This document shows positions 7,598 to 15,779 of a stretch of 52,165 bases of DNA, piece by piece. The notes beneath the pieces are model-generated. The model saw only the letters and a list, made by a program, of their open reading frames with translations. It did no database searches and was not told the DNA's origin. The stretch is from the NCBI GenBank assembly GCA_947174415.1, contig CAMWIW010000012.1:1-52165 (forward strand). Reading direction: 5' to 3'. Position numbers and translations under genes: made by a program. Every line of letters starts with the position of its first letter. Position 1 is the first letter of the stretch. This stretch comes from an uncultured Clostridia bacterium (GTDB lineage Bacteria; Bacillota; Clostridia; Christensenellales; Borkfalkiaceae).

Positions 7598-10318
7598 TTA
7601 TAGCTTAACTCCGTTTACTAACTCAGCGAGTTTGGAATTAATCTTTTCCCTTTCTCCGCTTCCAGTTGTACTAAGTCTTAAAATCGGGATACCGTATTTA
7701 TTAAGAATTCCATCTTTTAATATGTCTCGCCTGCGTTGCTTTTCTGTATTATGGTAAGCAAAGCCATCAACTTCTATTACAAGTATCGGTTGATGCGTCA
7801 ATTTTGAAAAAATCAAAAAATCAACATGCGTTAGATGATTAGTTGCAAATTCTACTTCACGTAAATTTAACTGCGACAAGTCGCAAAGCAAAGAACGCAA
7901 AGGAACATGCATTACGACATTCAGTGTAGAAAAATTATCTTGTTTAAGAATGTCTTTTATCAATATTAGCATTAAATTTTCACTATCAAATTCACTTGCT
8001 CTACCATACTTACGCAATATAGATTCTCTCGCTTCGGCATTAGCCTCATAAAGATAATCAAAAACTGAATTTATTTTACTGTCTATTATTTCATGATTAT
8101 GATATTTTATGTACTCTATTAACTCATGGATTGGCGAAACTTTATCATTATCGTTTCCATCCGTCACAACAATAAATTGATCTATCGCACGTGAAACCGC
8201 AACATTCAAACGGTTTGGATCAGAAGCAAATTCACCTATTTGGTTATCAACAGTAGAAAAAATCATTACACTACGTTCTTGACCTTGAAATTTGTCGGCG
8301 GTATCAGCCTTAACGGATGTTCCGCTAAATTCCTCTTGCAAGCGATCTGCTTGATATCGATAAGGAGTAACTATTCCAACAGAGCCATCGGATATGTTTA
8401 ATTTCTGTTGTAGAATTACCTCTTGCCTTATAACATCTATCTGCCTTTCATTTATATGTCCTCTCGCAACATTCCCCGCAACAGTTTTATAAACCATCAG
8501 TGCTTGACAATCTGATTTCGGCTTTGTCAAAATTATCAGTTCATTATTATAGAATTTTTGGTTGCAAAATCCTATTATTTCAGGATGACAACGATAATGC
8601 TCTTTTAATAATACTCTCGGCACATCAGGAAACAACTCTATTACAGAAGATAAAAGACTGTGATCTGAAAATTTGTATGCACTCGGTAAATTATATTTTG
8701 AATAAATATTATCTGTTATTAATTTTTGTTCTCGATTTACTACATTAGGCAACTGTTTCAAATCACCTACTATTACTGTTTTTTTAGCACAAGACAAAGC
8801 GAGTGCACCAGTAACCAAATCAACTTGCGAAGCTTCGTCAATAATAACATAATCATAAATTGTTTTGGAAGAAAGGCTTGAACGAAGAGAATAAGTTGTA
8901 CTTAAAATTACTGGATAATCCGCAATAAAATCTTCAGTATTTTGCCATAAATCAGCAACTGTGTAAACACGCCTTTTACTTGTACTATATCTATTATAAA
9001 GGGTATGCTTAAACAATTGCATTGATAAATTAGTATATTGACTTATCTTTTTATCGAAATCAAATACTCGCAAATCTTCCTCTAACGATTTGCGCTTTAC
9101 AGCAATTTCTATCAGCCTTCTTTCGTAAAAAAGATTTTGACAATATGCGGAAATTATTTTAAAATCTGTTCCAAAAAAATCAATTTTTTTAAGTCCATAT
9201 GAAAAGCGTAAAATAAGCTTCTTAAAAAAACTAATTTTTGATTTCTTTGATAAAAGATATTCATATTCAGCGGAAAAAGCTAAAATTTGTTTTGCCGATA
9301 CCTTCTTTGAAAATTGTGGGATAGGTAAATCAATAGTTAACGTTTTATAGTAATCATCAAAATGAGCTTTTTCTTTTATCAGCGCATCTTCCTCAGCCAA
9401 TAAGAAAGATAATTCATTTTTTGATTTAAGTTTTGCATTAAGTTCTTTTATCATTCCCGACATCAACAATTGACTCGGCTTTTCTCCCCATTTAGATATA
9501 TCGGGAAGTTGAGTAGTTTGTCCCGATATAAACACATTTTTATTATCTGTACTTCCAAGTGGAGCGACAATAAACTCTATACCATATTTTTTTAATTTAT
9601 CATATACATTTTCAGTTGCAGAATTATTGCTTGATACCACAGCAACACTTTCACCACGCATAACAGCATTGGCAATGATATTCAATATAGTTTGAGTTTT
9701 TCCTGTTCCCGGCGGTCCTTCGATAATACTTATATCGGACTTTAATGCATTATCTACAGCTTTCCCTTGGCTAATATTAAAACCAAAAGGATATATTATA
9801 GTCCCTTTTTCACAACTATTCAATCTTCTTCTTTTTCCGCTTAAAAAAGAAGCCATAACACTATCGTCACGAATAAAATCTATTTTATCATAATGTGTGG
9901 CAAGAATATTGTGATTATTAACAGTAAGTCCAGTTGCCACGGCAATATCTTTTAAATAATTAAAGCAGTTTCGTGATTTTTTATCCTTCAACGCTGAATC
10001 GATTATTTTTACATCTCTTGTAAAATATATTTCAGAATAACCCTTTGTATAACATATCCTGCAATATGAGTCAAATATTTGTACGTTCTTTACACCAGTC
10101 TTTATACTGCCTTTACAAAATACTAATTTGTCAAAAACGGAGATATTTTTCGGATTTTTTAAAAAAAGTACTTCATTTGTATTATACGGATAACTTTTAC
10201 CGTTGTTGTATGTTATAAAAACCACTGGCTTATAACTATTAAATTCCCACGATAGTATTGAAGCGGTTTTATCTTCACCTCTAACCACTATTAAATTATA
10301 TTGAGAATTTACCGCCAT
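7598..10318 (-). CDS. SF1 (UPF1/DNA2-like) helicase with C-terminal PD-(D/E)XK nuclease-like domain
   Basis: A 906-residue protein. The roughly 195 N-terminal residues match no domain I know. Helicase motif I GPPGTGKT is at 201-208 and motif Ia at about 224-236. After a roughly 230-residue insertion, motif II IIDEASQVD is near 490, with GDLKQLPN, EHYRCHP, TADKFQGQE and LNVAVSRA as the later SF1 motifs. The C-terminus (about 815-900) reads HVDFLIF, then LVIEVDGFAYH, then ILNKYGIPILRLS. This is the D...ExD pattern of DUF2726/Vsr-like restriction-type nuclease domains. Helicase-nuclease fusions of this kind are common in phage defence; that role is inferred. GGAGGAA precedes the ATG. The gene is clearly more AT-rich than its neighbours and is flanked by direct repeats, so it was probably acquired. 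Confidence 0.85.
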   Translation of the reverse strand: MAVNSQYNLIVVRGEDKTASILSWEFNSYKPVVFITYNNGKSYPYNTNEVLFLKNPKNISVFDKLVFCKGSIKTGVKNVQIFDSYCRICYTKGYSEIYFTRDVKIIDSALKDKKSRNCFNYLKDIAVATGLTVNNHNILATHYDKIDFIRDDSVMASFLSGKRRRLNSCEKGTIIYPFGFNISQGKAVDNALKSDISIIEGPPGTGKTQTILNIIANAVMRGESVAVVSSNNSATENVYDKLKKYGIEFIVAPLGSTDNKNVFISGQTTQLPDISKWGEKPSQLLMSGMIKELNAKLKSKNELSFLLAEEDALIKEKAHFDDYYKTLTIDLPIPQFSKKVSAKQILAFSAEYEYLLSKKSKISFFKKLILRFSYGLKKIDFFGTDFKIISAYCQNLFYERRLIEIAVKRKSLEEDLRVFDFDKKISQYTNLSMQLFKHTLYNRYSTSKRRVYTVADLWQNTEDFIADYPVILSTTYSLRSSLSSKTIYDYVIIDEASQVDLVTGALALSCAKKTVIVGDLKQLPNVVNREQKLITDNIYSKYNLPSAYKFSDHSLLSSVIELFPDVPRVLLKEHYRCHPEIIGFCNQKFYNNELIILTKPKSDCQALMVYKTVAGNVARGHINERQIDVIRQEVILQQKLNISDGSVGIVTPYRYQADRLQEEFSGTSVKADTADKFQGQERSVMIFSTVDNQIGEFASDPNRLNVAVSRAIDQFIVVTDGNDNDKVSPIHELIEYIKYHNHEIIDSKINSVFDYLYEANAEARESILRKYGRASEFDSENLMLILIKDILKQDNFSTLNVVMHVPLRSLLCDLSQLNLREVEFATNHLTHVDFLIFSKLTHQPILVIEVDGFAYHNTEKQRRRDILKDGILNKYGIPILRLSTTGSGEREKINSKLAELVNGVKL

Positions 10319-10519
10319 TTTCTTCCTCCGTGTTGAAAATTATACCATAAAAAATTAAAGCCTTCAAGTCTTTTCAAATTAAACTTATACGCCTTATTAT
10401 TCTTTTTGTAACCACTATAAATTTTATATACCTTTTATGAAATCATGGTGTTCATCTTATGTGGAAACAAGCGTCTCTATCGCAGGTCTTGCATCCATAT
10501 GTAAACGAGAAAAAAGTGT

Positions 10520-10707
10520 TCAACTTGTGTGGAAAGAGCTGTTTCGAAAGCCGTTTTTTACTCTTTTTAGAAGAATTTGAGCATAAAAATAAGGCCTACC
10601 CCTTTATGGGATAAGCCTTTAATTACTATATATTGTGATTAACGTTTCTTTAAAACACTATATCGTCGATACAATTACTTTCTCGGATTTTTGATATTTG
10701 CCTGAGC
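10520..10707 (-). repeat. Right copy of the ppdK 3'-end/terminator duplication
   Basis: This block holds the functional 3' end of ppdK, its terminator and downstream bases. It matches the block at 7432-7577 but has about 50 extra bases between the stop codon and the hairpin. The remaining bases of the 356-base gap between ppdK and the helicase start (10319-10519) hold no gene I can see and are AT-rich. Confidence 0.7.
10591..10619 (-). terminator. Terminator after ppdK
   Basis: The hairpin AAGGC(T/C)TA...TAAGCCTT with inner CCC/GGG pairs is followed on the minus strand by ATTTTTATG. It lies about 55 bases after the ppdK stop codon. Confidence 0.7.
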
Positions 10708-13320
10708 CGCCGCAAGCCTTGCAATGGGAACGCGGTAGGGCGAGCAGGAAACGTAGTTCAAGCCGATTTTGTGGCAGAACTCGATTGACGAGGGGTCGCC
10801 GCCGTGTTCGCCGCAGATGCCTACGTGAAGCTTGTCGTTACCCGTTTTGCCGAGCTTGACTGCCGTCTCCATAAGCTTACCTACGCCTACCGTGTCGAGA
10901 CGGCTGAACGGGTCGCTTTCGTAAATCTTGTTTGCGTAATATGAAGGCAGGAACTTGCCTGCGTCGTCGCGGCTGAAACCGAACGTCATCTGCGTTAAGT
11001 CGTTAGTACCGAAGCAGAAGAAATCGGCTTCCTTAGCAATGTCGTCAGCAGTGAGCGCCGCGCGGGGAATTTCAATCATAGTACCGACTTCGTAATGAAG
11101 GTTTACGCCCGACTTTTTGATTTCTTCGTCCGCGGTCTTAACGACTACGTCCTTAACGAATTTAAGCTCTTTCACTTCGCCCGTCAAAGGTATCATAATT
11201 TCGGGAACGACTTTCCAGTTCTTGTGCTTTTTCTGAACGCTTATTGCCGCTTTGATAACCGCTTTGGTCTGCATAACGGCAATTTCGGGATAGGTTACCG
11301 TAAGACGGCAACCGCGGTGTCCCATCATAGGATTGAACTCGTGCAAGTCGGAAATAATCTGCTTAATCTGAGCAACCGTCTTGCTCTGAGCCTTAGCAAG
11401 CGCCGCGATGTCCTCCTCGTCCGTGGGAACGAACTCGTGAAGGGGCGGGTCTAAGAAACGGATAGTTACGGGCTGTCCTTCCAAAGCTTCCATTAAGCCT
11501 TCGAAGTCAGCTTGCTGCATAGGCTCGATTTTAGCGAGCGCAGCCTCTCTCTCTTCAACTGTATCGGAGCAAATCATTTCTCTGAACGCGCCTATTCTTG
11601 CGGGGTCGAAGAACATATGCTCTGTACGGCAAAGACCGATGCCTTGCGCACCGAACGCAGCGGCTTGTTTAGCGTCTGCGGGGGTGTCGGCGTTGGTTCT
11701 TACACCCAAAGCCTTGTATTTATCTGCAAGCTCCATTATTCTGCCGAAGTAGCCCGAGTTGGGGTCTGCGGGAACGGTGGGAATTAAGCAATCGTAAATA
11801 TTACCCGTTGAGCCGTCCAAAGAAATGCCGTCGCCCTCTTTAAACACCTTGCCTGCAAGGGTGAAGCACTTGTTTTCTTCGTCCATTTTAATATCGCCGC
11901 AACCGGATACGCAGCAAGTTCCCATGCCGCGCGCAACGACTGCCGCGTGAGAAGTTTGTCCGCCGCGGACGGTTAAGATACCCTGCGAGTACTTCATACC
12001 TTCGATGTCTTCGGGAGAAGTTTCAAGACGGACTAAAACGACTTTCTTGCCTTTCTTGCCCTCGATTACTGCGTCCTCTGCGGTGAACACGATTGAACCT
12101 GCCGCCGCGCCGGGTGAAGCCGCGATACCTTTACCGACAACGTTGTTTTTATCAGCTTCCTTTAACGCCTTGGGGTCGAACTGAGGGTGCAAAAGCATAT
12201 CGAGAGATTTTGCGTCAATCTGCATCAACGCTTCTTTCTCGGTAATCATTTTTTCGTCAATTAAATCGCAAGCGATTTTGATAGCAGCCGCAGCGGTACG
12301 TTTGCCGTTACGTGTCTGCAACATATAGAGCTTTTCGTTCTCAACGGTGAATTCCATATCCTGCATATCGCGGTAATGGTCTTCGAGAATATCGCAAACT
12401 TTAAGGAACTGCTTGTAAACGTCGGGGAAAACTTCCGCCATCTTCGCGATGGGCATAGGAGTACGAACGCCTGCAACGACGTCTTCGCCCTGCGCGTTGG
12501 TGAGGAATTCGCCCATAAGTCCCTTTTCGCCCGTTGCGGGGTTACGCGTGAAGGCAACGCCAGTTCCGCAGTTGTCGCCCATATTGCCGAACGCCATCAT
12601 CTGAACGTTTACGGCAGTACCCCAACTGTAGGGAATGTCGTGGTCCATACGGTATATGTTTGCACGGGGGTTGTCCCACGAACGGAATACGGCTTTTACA
12701 GCCTCGAAAAGCTGTTCCTTGGGGTCGTTGGGGAAGTCCTTGCCGAGTTGCTTTTTGTATTCTGCTTTGAATTGATAAGCAAGGTCTTTAAGGTCGTTGG
12801 CGTCAAGCTCAACGTCCTGAGTTACGCCCTTCTTTTCCTTCATTTCGTCAATGAGTTTTTCGAAGTACTTCTTGCCAACTTCCATAACGACGTCGGAGAA
12901 CATCTGAATGAAACGGCGGTAGCAGTCCCACGCCCAACGGGGATTGTTTGATTTAGCGGCTATGGTGTTTACAACGTCCTCGTTAAGACCGAGGTTCAGA
13001 ATCGTATCCATCATACCGGGCATCGAAGCGCGTGCGCCCGAACGGACGGAAACGAGCAAGGGGTTTTCCTTGTCGCCGAACTTTTTGCCGCAAACCTTTT
13101 CCATCTTAGAGATGTAAGAAAGTATCTCTTTTTGAATATTGTCGTTGATTTTCCTGCCGTCCTCATAGTACTGCGTGCAGGCTTCGGTTGAAATTGTGAA
13201 GCCCTGAGGTACGGGAAGACCGATTTTGGTCATTTCGGCGAGGTTTGCGCCTTTGCCGCCCAAAAGTTCGCGCATACTTGCATCTCCCTCTGTGAAGAGA
13301 TAGCAATACTTCTTTGCCAT
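10675..13320 (-). CDS. ppdK: Pyruvate, phosphate dikinase
   Basis: An 881-residue cytosolic enzyme interconverting pyruvate, ATP and phosphate with PEP, AMP and PPi; in anaerobes it serves glycolysis or gluconeogenesis. The N-terminal ATP-grasp domain starts at GGKGANLAEMTKIGLPVPQGF and includes the NPATGEKGLMGEFL region. The swivelling phosphohistidine domain carries GGQTSHAAVVARGMGTCCVSG (His acceptor). The C-terminal PEP/pyruvate TIM barrel carries GLCRTEHMFF, MIEIPRAAL, FGTNDLTQ and HVGICGEHGGDP with the catalytic Cys. Length is standard. AGGAGG precedes the ATG. Its 3' end has a diverged duplicate beyond the helicase gene. No PDRP regulator is present in the window. Confidence 0.97.
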   Translation of the reverse strand: MAKKYCYLFTEGDASMRELLGGKGANLAEMTKIGLPVPQGFTISTEACTQYYEDGRKINDNIQKEILSYISKMEKVCGKKFGDKENPLLVSVRSGARASMPGMMDTILNLGLNEDVVNTIAAKSNNPRWAWDCYRRFIQMFSDVVMEVGKKYFEKLIDEMKEKKGVTQDVELDANDLKDLAYQFKAEYKKQLGKDFPNDPKEQLFEAVKAVFRSWDNPRANIYRMDHDIPYSWGTAVNVQMMAFGNMGDNCGTGVAFTRNPATGEKGLMGEFLTNAQGEDVVAGVRTPMPIAKMAEVFPDVYKQFLKVCDILEDHYRDMQDMEFTVENEKLYMLQTRNGKRTAAAAIKIACDLIDEKMITEKEALMQIDAKSLDMLLHPQFDPKALKEADKNNVVGKGIAASPGAAAGSIVFTAEDAVIEGKKGKKVVLVRLETSPEDIEGMKYSQGILTVRGGQTSHAAVVARGMGTCCVSGCGDIKMDEENKCFTLAGKVFKEGDGISLDGSTGNIYDCLIPTVPADPNSGYFGRIMELADKYKALGVRTNADTPADAKQAAAFGAQGIGLCRTEHMFFDPARIGAFREMICSDTVEEREAALAKIEPMQQADFEGLMEALEGQPVTIRFLDPPLHEFVPTDEEDIAALAKAQSKTVAQIKQIISDLHEFNPMMGHRGCRLTVTYPEIAVMQTKAVIKAAISVQKKHKNWKVVPEIMIPLTGEVKELKFVKDVVVKTADEEIKKSGVNLHYEVGTMIEIPRAALTADDIAKEADFFCFGTNDLTQMTFGFSRDDAGKFLPSYYANKIYESDPFSRLDTVGVGKLMETAVKLGKTGNDKLHVGICGEHGGDPSSIEFCHKIGLNYVSCSPYRVPIARLAAAQANIKNPRK

Positions 13321-13425
13321 TTAAAAATTCCTCCTGGAAATTGATTTTTATTTATCTAATTAATTCTAATATATTTTTGCCGCATAATCAAGTGTTTAGC
13401 CAAAATTTGTAAAAAAATAAATAAA

Positions 13426-13447
13426 CGGCGGAATGAATTTCCCGCCG
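13426..13447 (-). terminator. Terminator of the yqfC-recO operon
   Basis: CGGCGG and CCGCCG form a stem. On the minus strand the run TTTATTTATTTTTTTA follows. Plus-strand T residues also follow, so it may work in both directions. Confidence 0.55.
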
Positions 13448-13461
13448 CGTTTTTTTCTCTA

Positions 13462-13490
13462 TTGACAAAAGCGTTTGTTTTGCGTATAAT
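13462..13490 (+). promoter_or_regulatory. Near-consensus promoter of a candidate small RNA
   Basis: TTGACA (13462-13467) and TATAAT (13485-13490) are separated by exactly 17 bases, a full sigma-A consensus. No plus-strand reading frame with a ribosome binding site follows, so the product should be an RNA. Confidence 0.8.
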
Positions 13491-13496
13491 AGTATC

Positions 13497-13566
13497 GAAG
13501 CTAAGGCTTGCCATAACGTCGGGAAATTGGATCCCGAGGTTCACCGACAAGACTTGGCTTTTCTCT
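13497..13566 (+). ncRNA. Candidate structured small RNA of about 70 nt
   Basis: The predicted transcript folds back on itself. AAGCTAAGGCTTG (13498-13510) pairs with CAAGACTTGGCTT (13548-13560), giving 12 pairs (one of them G-T) with one mismatch. Inside, either TCGGG/CCCGA (13519-13523 with 13533-13537) or GTCGG/CCGAC (13518-13522 with 13544-13548) can form, so two inner folds compete. A T-rich TTCTCTATATT follows the closing stem and could end transcription. The 3' end just meets the convergent recO stop codon. It lacks the SRP/4.5S GGAAG core and does not look like tRNA, 6S or tmRNA. Promoter and stem are seen; expression is inferred. Confidence 0.6.
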
Positions 13567-14284
13567 ATATTAACCTTATGTATTCGGATAAGCTTTTCAA
13601 TTGGTTGTCCGTTTTGTATGCGAAATATTCCCTGAGAAGCCGCAAGGCGCGCTTTTCTCCGTCCTCCGTGATAAAGTCCTCTTCGTAAGGCTTGCCGTCA
13701 AGCTTTCTTAAAACGTTGTAAGTTACACGGCTTGCGCCTATCCCTTTCCCGCAGTCAAAGCAAGTGAACGCGCCCGCGTCCATATCGAAACGAAGTTTTT
13801 CTTTTTTTATGAGCTCAGTCCCGCACTCGGTGCAATTGTCAAGTGCAATTCCGTAACCTGATTTTCTTAAAGCGAAAGTGAGAAATTTAATTAAAGGCAG
13901 CCGCTCGTTGTCCGCACACATAGCGGAAAGCGTTTTGACGGCTTCCGAAAAAATCTCCGCACACTCGTCTCCCTCGTAAGCGAGGGCGTTCGCCGCTTCA
14001 ATTACAGCGCTTGCTGCATAAAACTTATTTATGTCGCATCTAAGGTCGTAAAAGCTTTCGCACTCCGAACAGTTGATTACGGTGTATTTATCACCGCGCC
14101 TTGCAAGGATATACTCGGCAAAGCAAAACGGTTGGGCGGCAAATTTTAATTTGGCGTTCGGCTTTTTGACGCCCTTTATCCCCGCCGATATTTTTCCGTG
14201 CTCGGCGGTAAGCAAAGTTAAAATTTTGTCGTTTTCGTTGTAATCAACCGCGCGAAGCATAAGCGCGTTTACTTTTATTTCCAT
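13565..14284 (-). CDS. recO: DNA repair protein RecO
   Basis: A 239-residue RecFOR-pathway protein that helps load RecA on SSB-coated gaps. The N-terminal OB fold begins KVNALMLRAVDYNENDKILTLLTAEHGKISAGIKGVKK. The C-terminal half carries the zinc-finger-type CTECG...CFDCGKG at about residues 146-176. AKLKFAAQPFCFAEYIL is also typical. It starts three bases after the yqzL stop and is the last gene of the yqfC operon. Length is normal for Bacillota RecO. Confidence 0.93.
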   Translation of the reverse strand: MEIKVNALMLRAVDYNENDKILTLLTAEHGKISAGIKGVKKPNAKLKFAAQPFCFAEYILARRGDKYTVINCSECESFYDLRCDINKFYAASAVIEAANALAYEGDECAEIFSEAVKTLSAMCADNERLPLIKFLTFALRKSGYGIALDNCTECGTELIKKEKLRFDMDAGAFTCFDCGKGIGASRVTYNVLRKLDGKPYEEDFITEDGEKRALRLLREYFAYKTDNQLKSLSEYIRLI

Positions 14285-14286
14285 AA

Positions 14287-14391
14287 TCAGTCTTTGCCGT
14301 CTAACTGTTTGTAAAGCATATAATAGCTGACGTTGCCCGTCTTTTCAAACATTTTCCAAGCAAGCTCCGCCGCGTCTCTGTCTCTTTTCAT
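14287..14391 (-). CDS. yqzL: YqzL-family small protein
   Basis: A 34-residue protein reading MKRDRDAAELAWKMFEKTGN then VSYYMLYKQLDGKD. The core WKMFEKTGNVSYYMLYKQL matches the YqzL pattern (W-x-x-F-x-x-T-G-x-x-x-x-Y-x-x-x-K-x-L). In Bacillus subtilis this gene also lies between era and recO, which supports the call. AGAGGTGA precedes the ATG and the stop is two bases before recO. The function of the family is not established. The gene is short enough to be missed by gene callers. Confidence 0.85.
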   Translation of the reverse strand: MKRDRDAAELAWKMFEKTGNVSYYMLYKQLDGKD

Positions 14392-14435
14392 AAATCACCT
14401 CTTATTAAGAGGTTGCGCCAAAAAATGAAATTTAT

Positions 14436-15314
14436 TTACTCTACGAAAATGTCTTTGATAAGACCGGGGCGGTTGCGCCAATCCTCTTCTACGCGGACGT
14501 AAGTCGTTAAAAATACCTTCGCGCCCAAAAATTTTTCCATACCCTCGCGGGCGAACGACGAAACTTCCTTTATCGCCCTGCCTTGCTTTCCGATAAGTAT
14601 TGCTTTGTGGTTGGGCTTTTCGCAGACGATGTCAAGATTTACATCGTAAGTGCCGTTTTCCTTGCGCTTGAACTCGTTCATAACTATGCCGACGCCGTGC
14701 GGAATTTCTTCGTCGAATTTAAGGAGTATTTTCTCGCGCATAATCTCGGCAACCATAAACTTTTCGCTCTTGTCCGAAACTATGTCTTCCGCGATAACCT
14801 TATCGCCCTCGGGCATCTTTTCGGCAAGGTAATTTTCAAGCTTTTTGATATTCCTGTATTTCCTTGCGGAAACTGGAAAGACGTCGCACTCTATTCCGTT
14901 TTCGGATAAAATCTGCGCATCCTTTGCTATATTTTCTTTGGGCATTATATCCGTTTTCGTGTAGGCTATCGCCATAGGGATTTTGCCCAAAGAATATTTC
15001 TTTATCAAAGAAATATCGTTTTCCGTAATCCCCGCGTGTCCGTCGTGAACGTAAAGGATAAAATCGACGTCCTTTGCAGCGTCATCCGTGGTTTTCATCA
15101 TCATATCGGTAAGACGGTTCGCGCTCTTGTAAATACCGGGGGTGTCCACGAAAACGAGCTGATAGTTTTCACGCGTTAAAACGCCCAAAATCGAATTGCG
15201 CGTAGTCTGCGGTTTGGGCGAAACTATTGCAACCTTTTCCCCCACCATTACGTTTATAAGCGTGCTTTTGCCCGCGTTGGCTCTGCCTATAACTCCTATA
15301 AAACCCGATTTCAT
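14436..15314 (-). CDS. era: GTPase Era
   Basis: A 292-residue GTPase that binds the 3' end of 16S rRNA and assists 30S assembly. G1 is GRANAGKST at 10-18, G2 lies in PKPQTTRNSILG, G3 is DTPG at 57-60, and G4 is TKTD near 119. The C-terminal KH domain includes HKAILIGKQGRAIKEVSSFAREGMEKFLG and ends VRVEEDWRNRPGLIKDIF, as in typical Era. It lies five bases after ybeY in the same operon. The usual dgkA and cdd genes of the Bacillus cluster are absent between ybeY and era. Confidence 0.97.
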   Translation of the reverse strand: MKSGFIGVIGRANAGKSTLINVMVGEKVAIVSPKPQTTRNSILGVLTRENYQLVFVDTPGIYKSANRLTDMMMKTTDDAAKDVDFILYVHDGHAGITENDISLIKKYSLGKIPMAIAYTKTDIMPKENIAKDAQILSENGIECDVFPVSARKYRNIKKLENYLAEKMPEGDKVIAEDIVSDKSEKFMVAEIMREKILLKFDEEIPHGVGIVMNEFKRKENGTYDVNLDIVCEKPNHKAILIGKQGRAIKEVSSFAREGMEKFLGAKVFLTTYVRVEEDWRNRPGLIKDIFVE

Positions 15315-15319
15315 TCCGC

Positions 15320-15778
15320 TTACCTGCTTAATCCTAATTTACTCATTACGCGCTCTTCCCGTTCGCGCATTTCCGCCTTTTCTTCGTCCGTCATATGGTC
15401 GTAACCCAAAAGGTGAAACAGTCCATGCGTTAAAAGATAGTTCAGCTCTCTTTCGAAGCCGTGCCCGTACTCTTCCGCCTGCTCTTTTGCGCGCTTTACG
15501 CAAATTGCGATACTGCCCAAAAAAAGGTTGCCCTCCTCGTCTATATCGGCGGGGAAGGCTCTTTTTTGTAGTTTTTTGCCCTTAATTCCGTCAAGCGCGG
15601 GGAAGCTTAAAACGTCGGTTACGGCGTCAACCTCCCGCGTTTCGCGGTTGAGACGGCGTATTTCCTCTTCGTCCACTAAAACGACTTCGGCGGCAAGGTC
15701 GCAATCCGTTTTAACCTCGCCGTCAAAAGCACCCGCCAAAGCGGAAAAATTCTGTTCTTCACAATAAATTTTCAACAT
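15320..15778 (-). CDS. ybeY: Endoribonuclease YbeY (rRNA maturation factor)
   Basis: A 152-residue metal-dependent RNase for 16S rRNA 3'-end processing and ribosome quality control. The zinc site H-G-L-F-H-L-L-G-Y-D-H lies at residues 118-128 (H118, H122, H128). Upstream, REVDAVTDVLSFP and GNLFLGSIAICV match family positions. It begins two bases before the stop codon of the HD-domain gene ends and is followed closely by era. Confidence 0.95.
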   Translation of the reverse strand: MLKIYCEEQNFSALAGAFDGEVKTDCDLAAEVVLVDEEEIRRLNRETREVDAVTDVLSFPALDGIKGKKLQKRAFPADIDEEGNLFLGSIAICVKRAKEQAEEYGHGFERELNYLLTHGLFHLLGYDHMTDEEKAEMREREERVMSKLGLSR

Positions 15779-15779
15779 A

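Noticed and set aside
7432-10707. Insertion sequence or prophage explanation for the helicase region
   Set aside because: No transposase, integrase, terminal inverted repeats or phage structural gene; the flanking repeats are ppdK 3'-end sequence.
11095-11454. 119-codon open frame opposite ppdK
   Set aside because: Same reason: antisense to the conserved PEP-binding domain, with no start signals.
12376-12951. 191-codon open frame on the plus strand opposite ppdK
   Set aside because: It is the antisense of a strongly conserved gene, has no ribosome binding site and no recognisable domain; such long shadows come from codon bias.
13356-13550. 64-codon minus-strand frame between ppdK and recO
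   Set aside because: It overlaps the terminator of the recO operon and the antisense of the small RNA, with no ribosome binding site.
13497-13566. SRP (4.5S/scRNA) identity for the small RNA
   Set aside because: The conserved GGTCAGG...CCGGAAGG...AGCAGCC core is absent.
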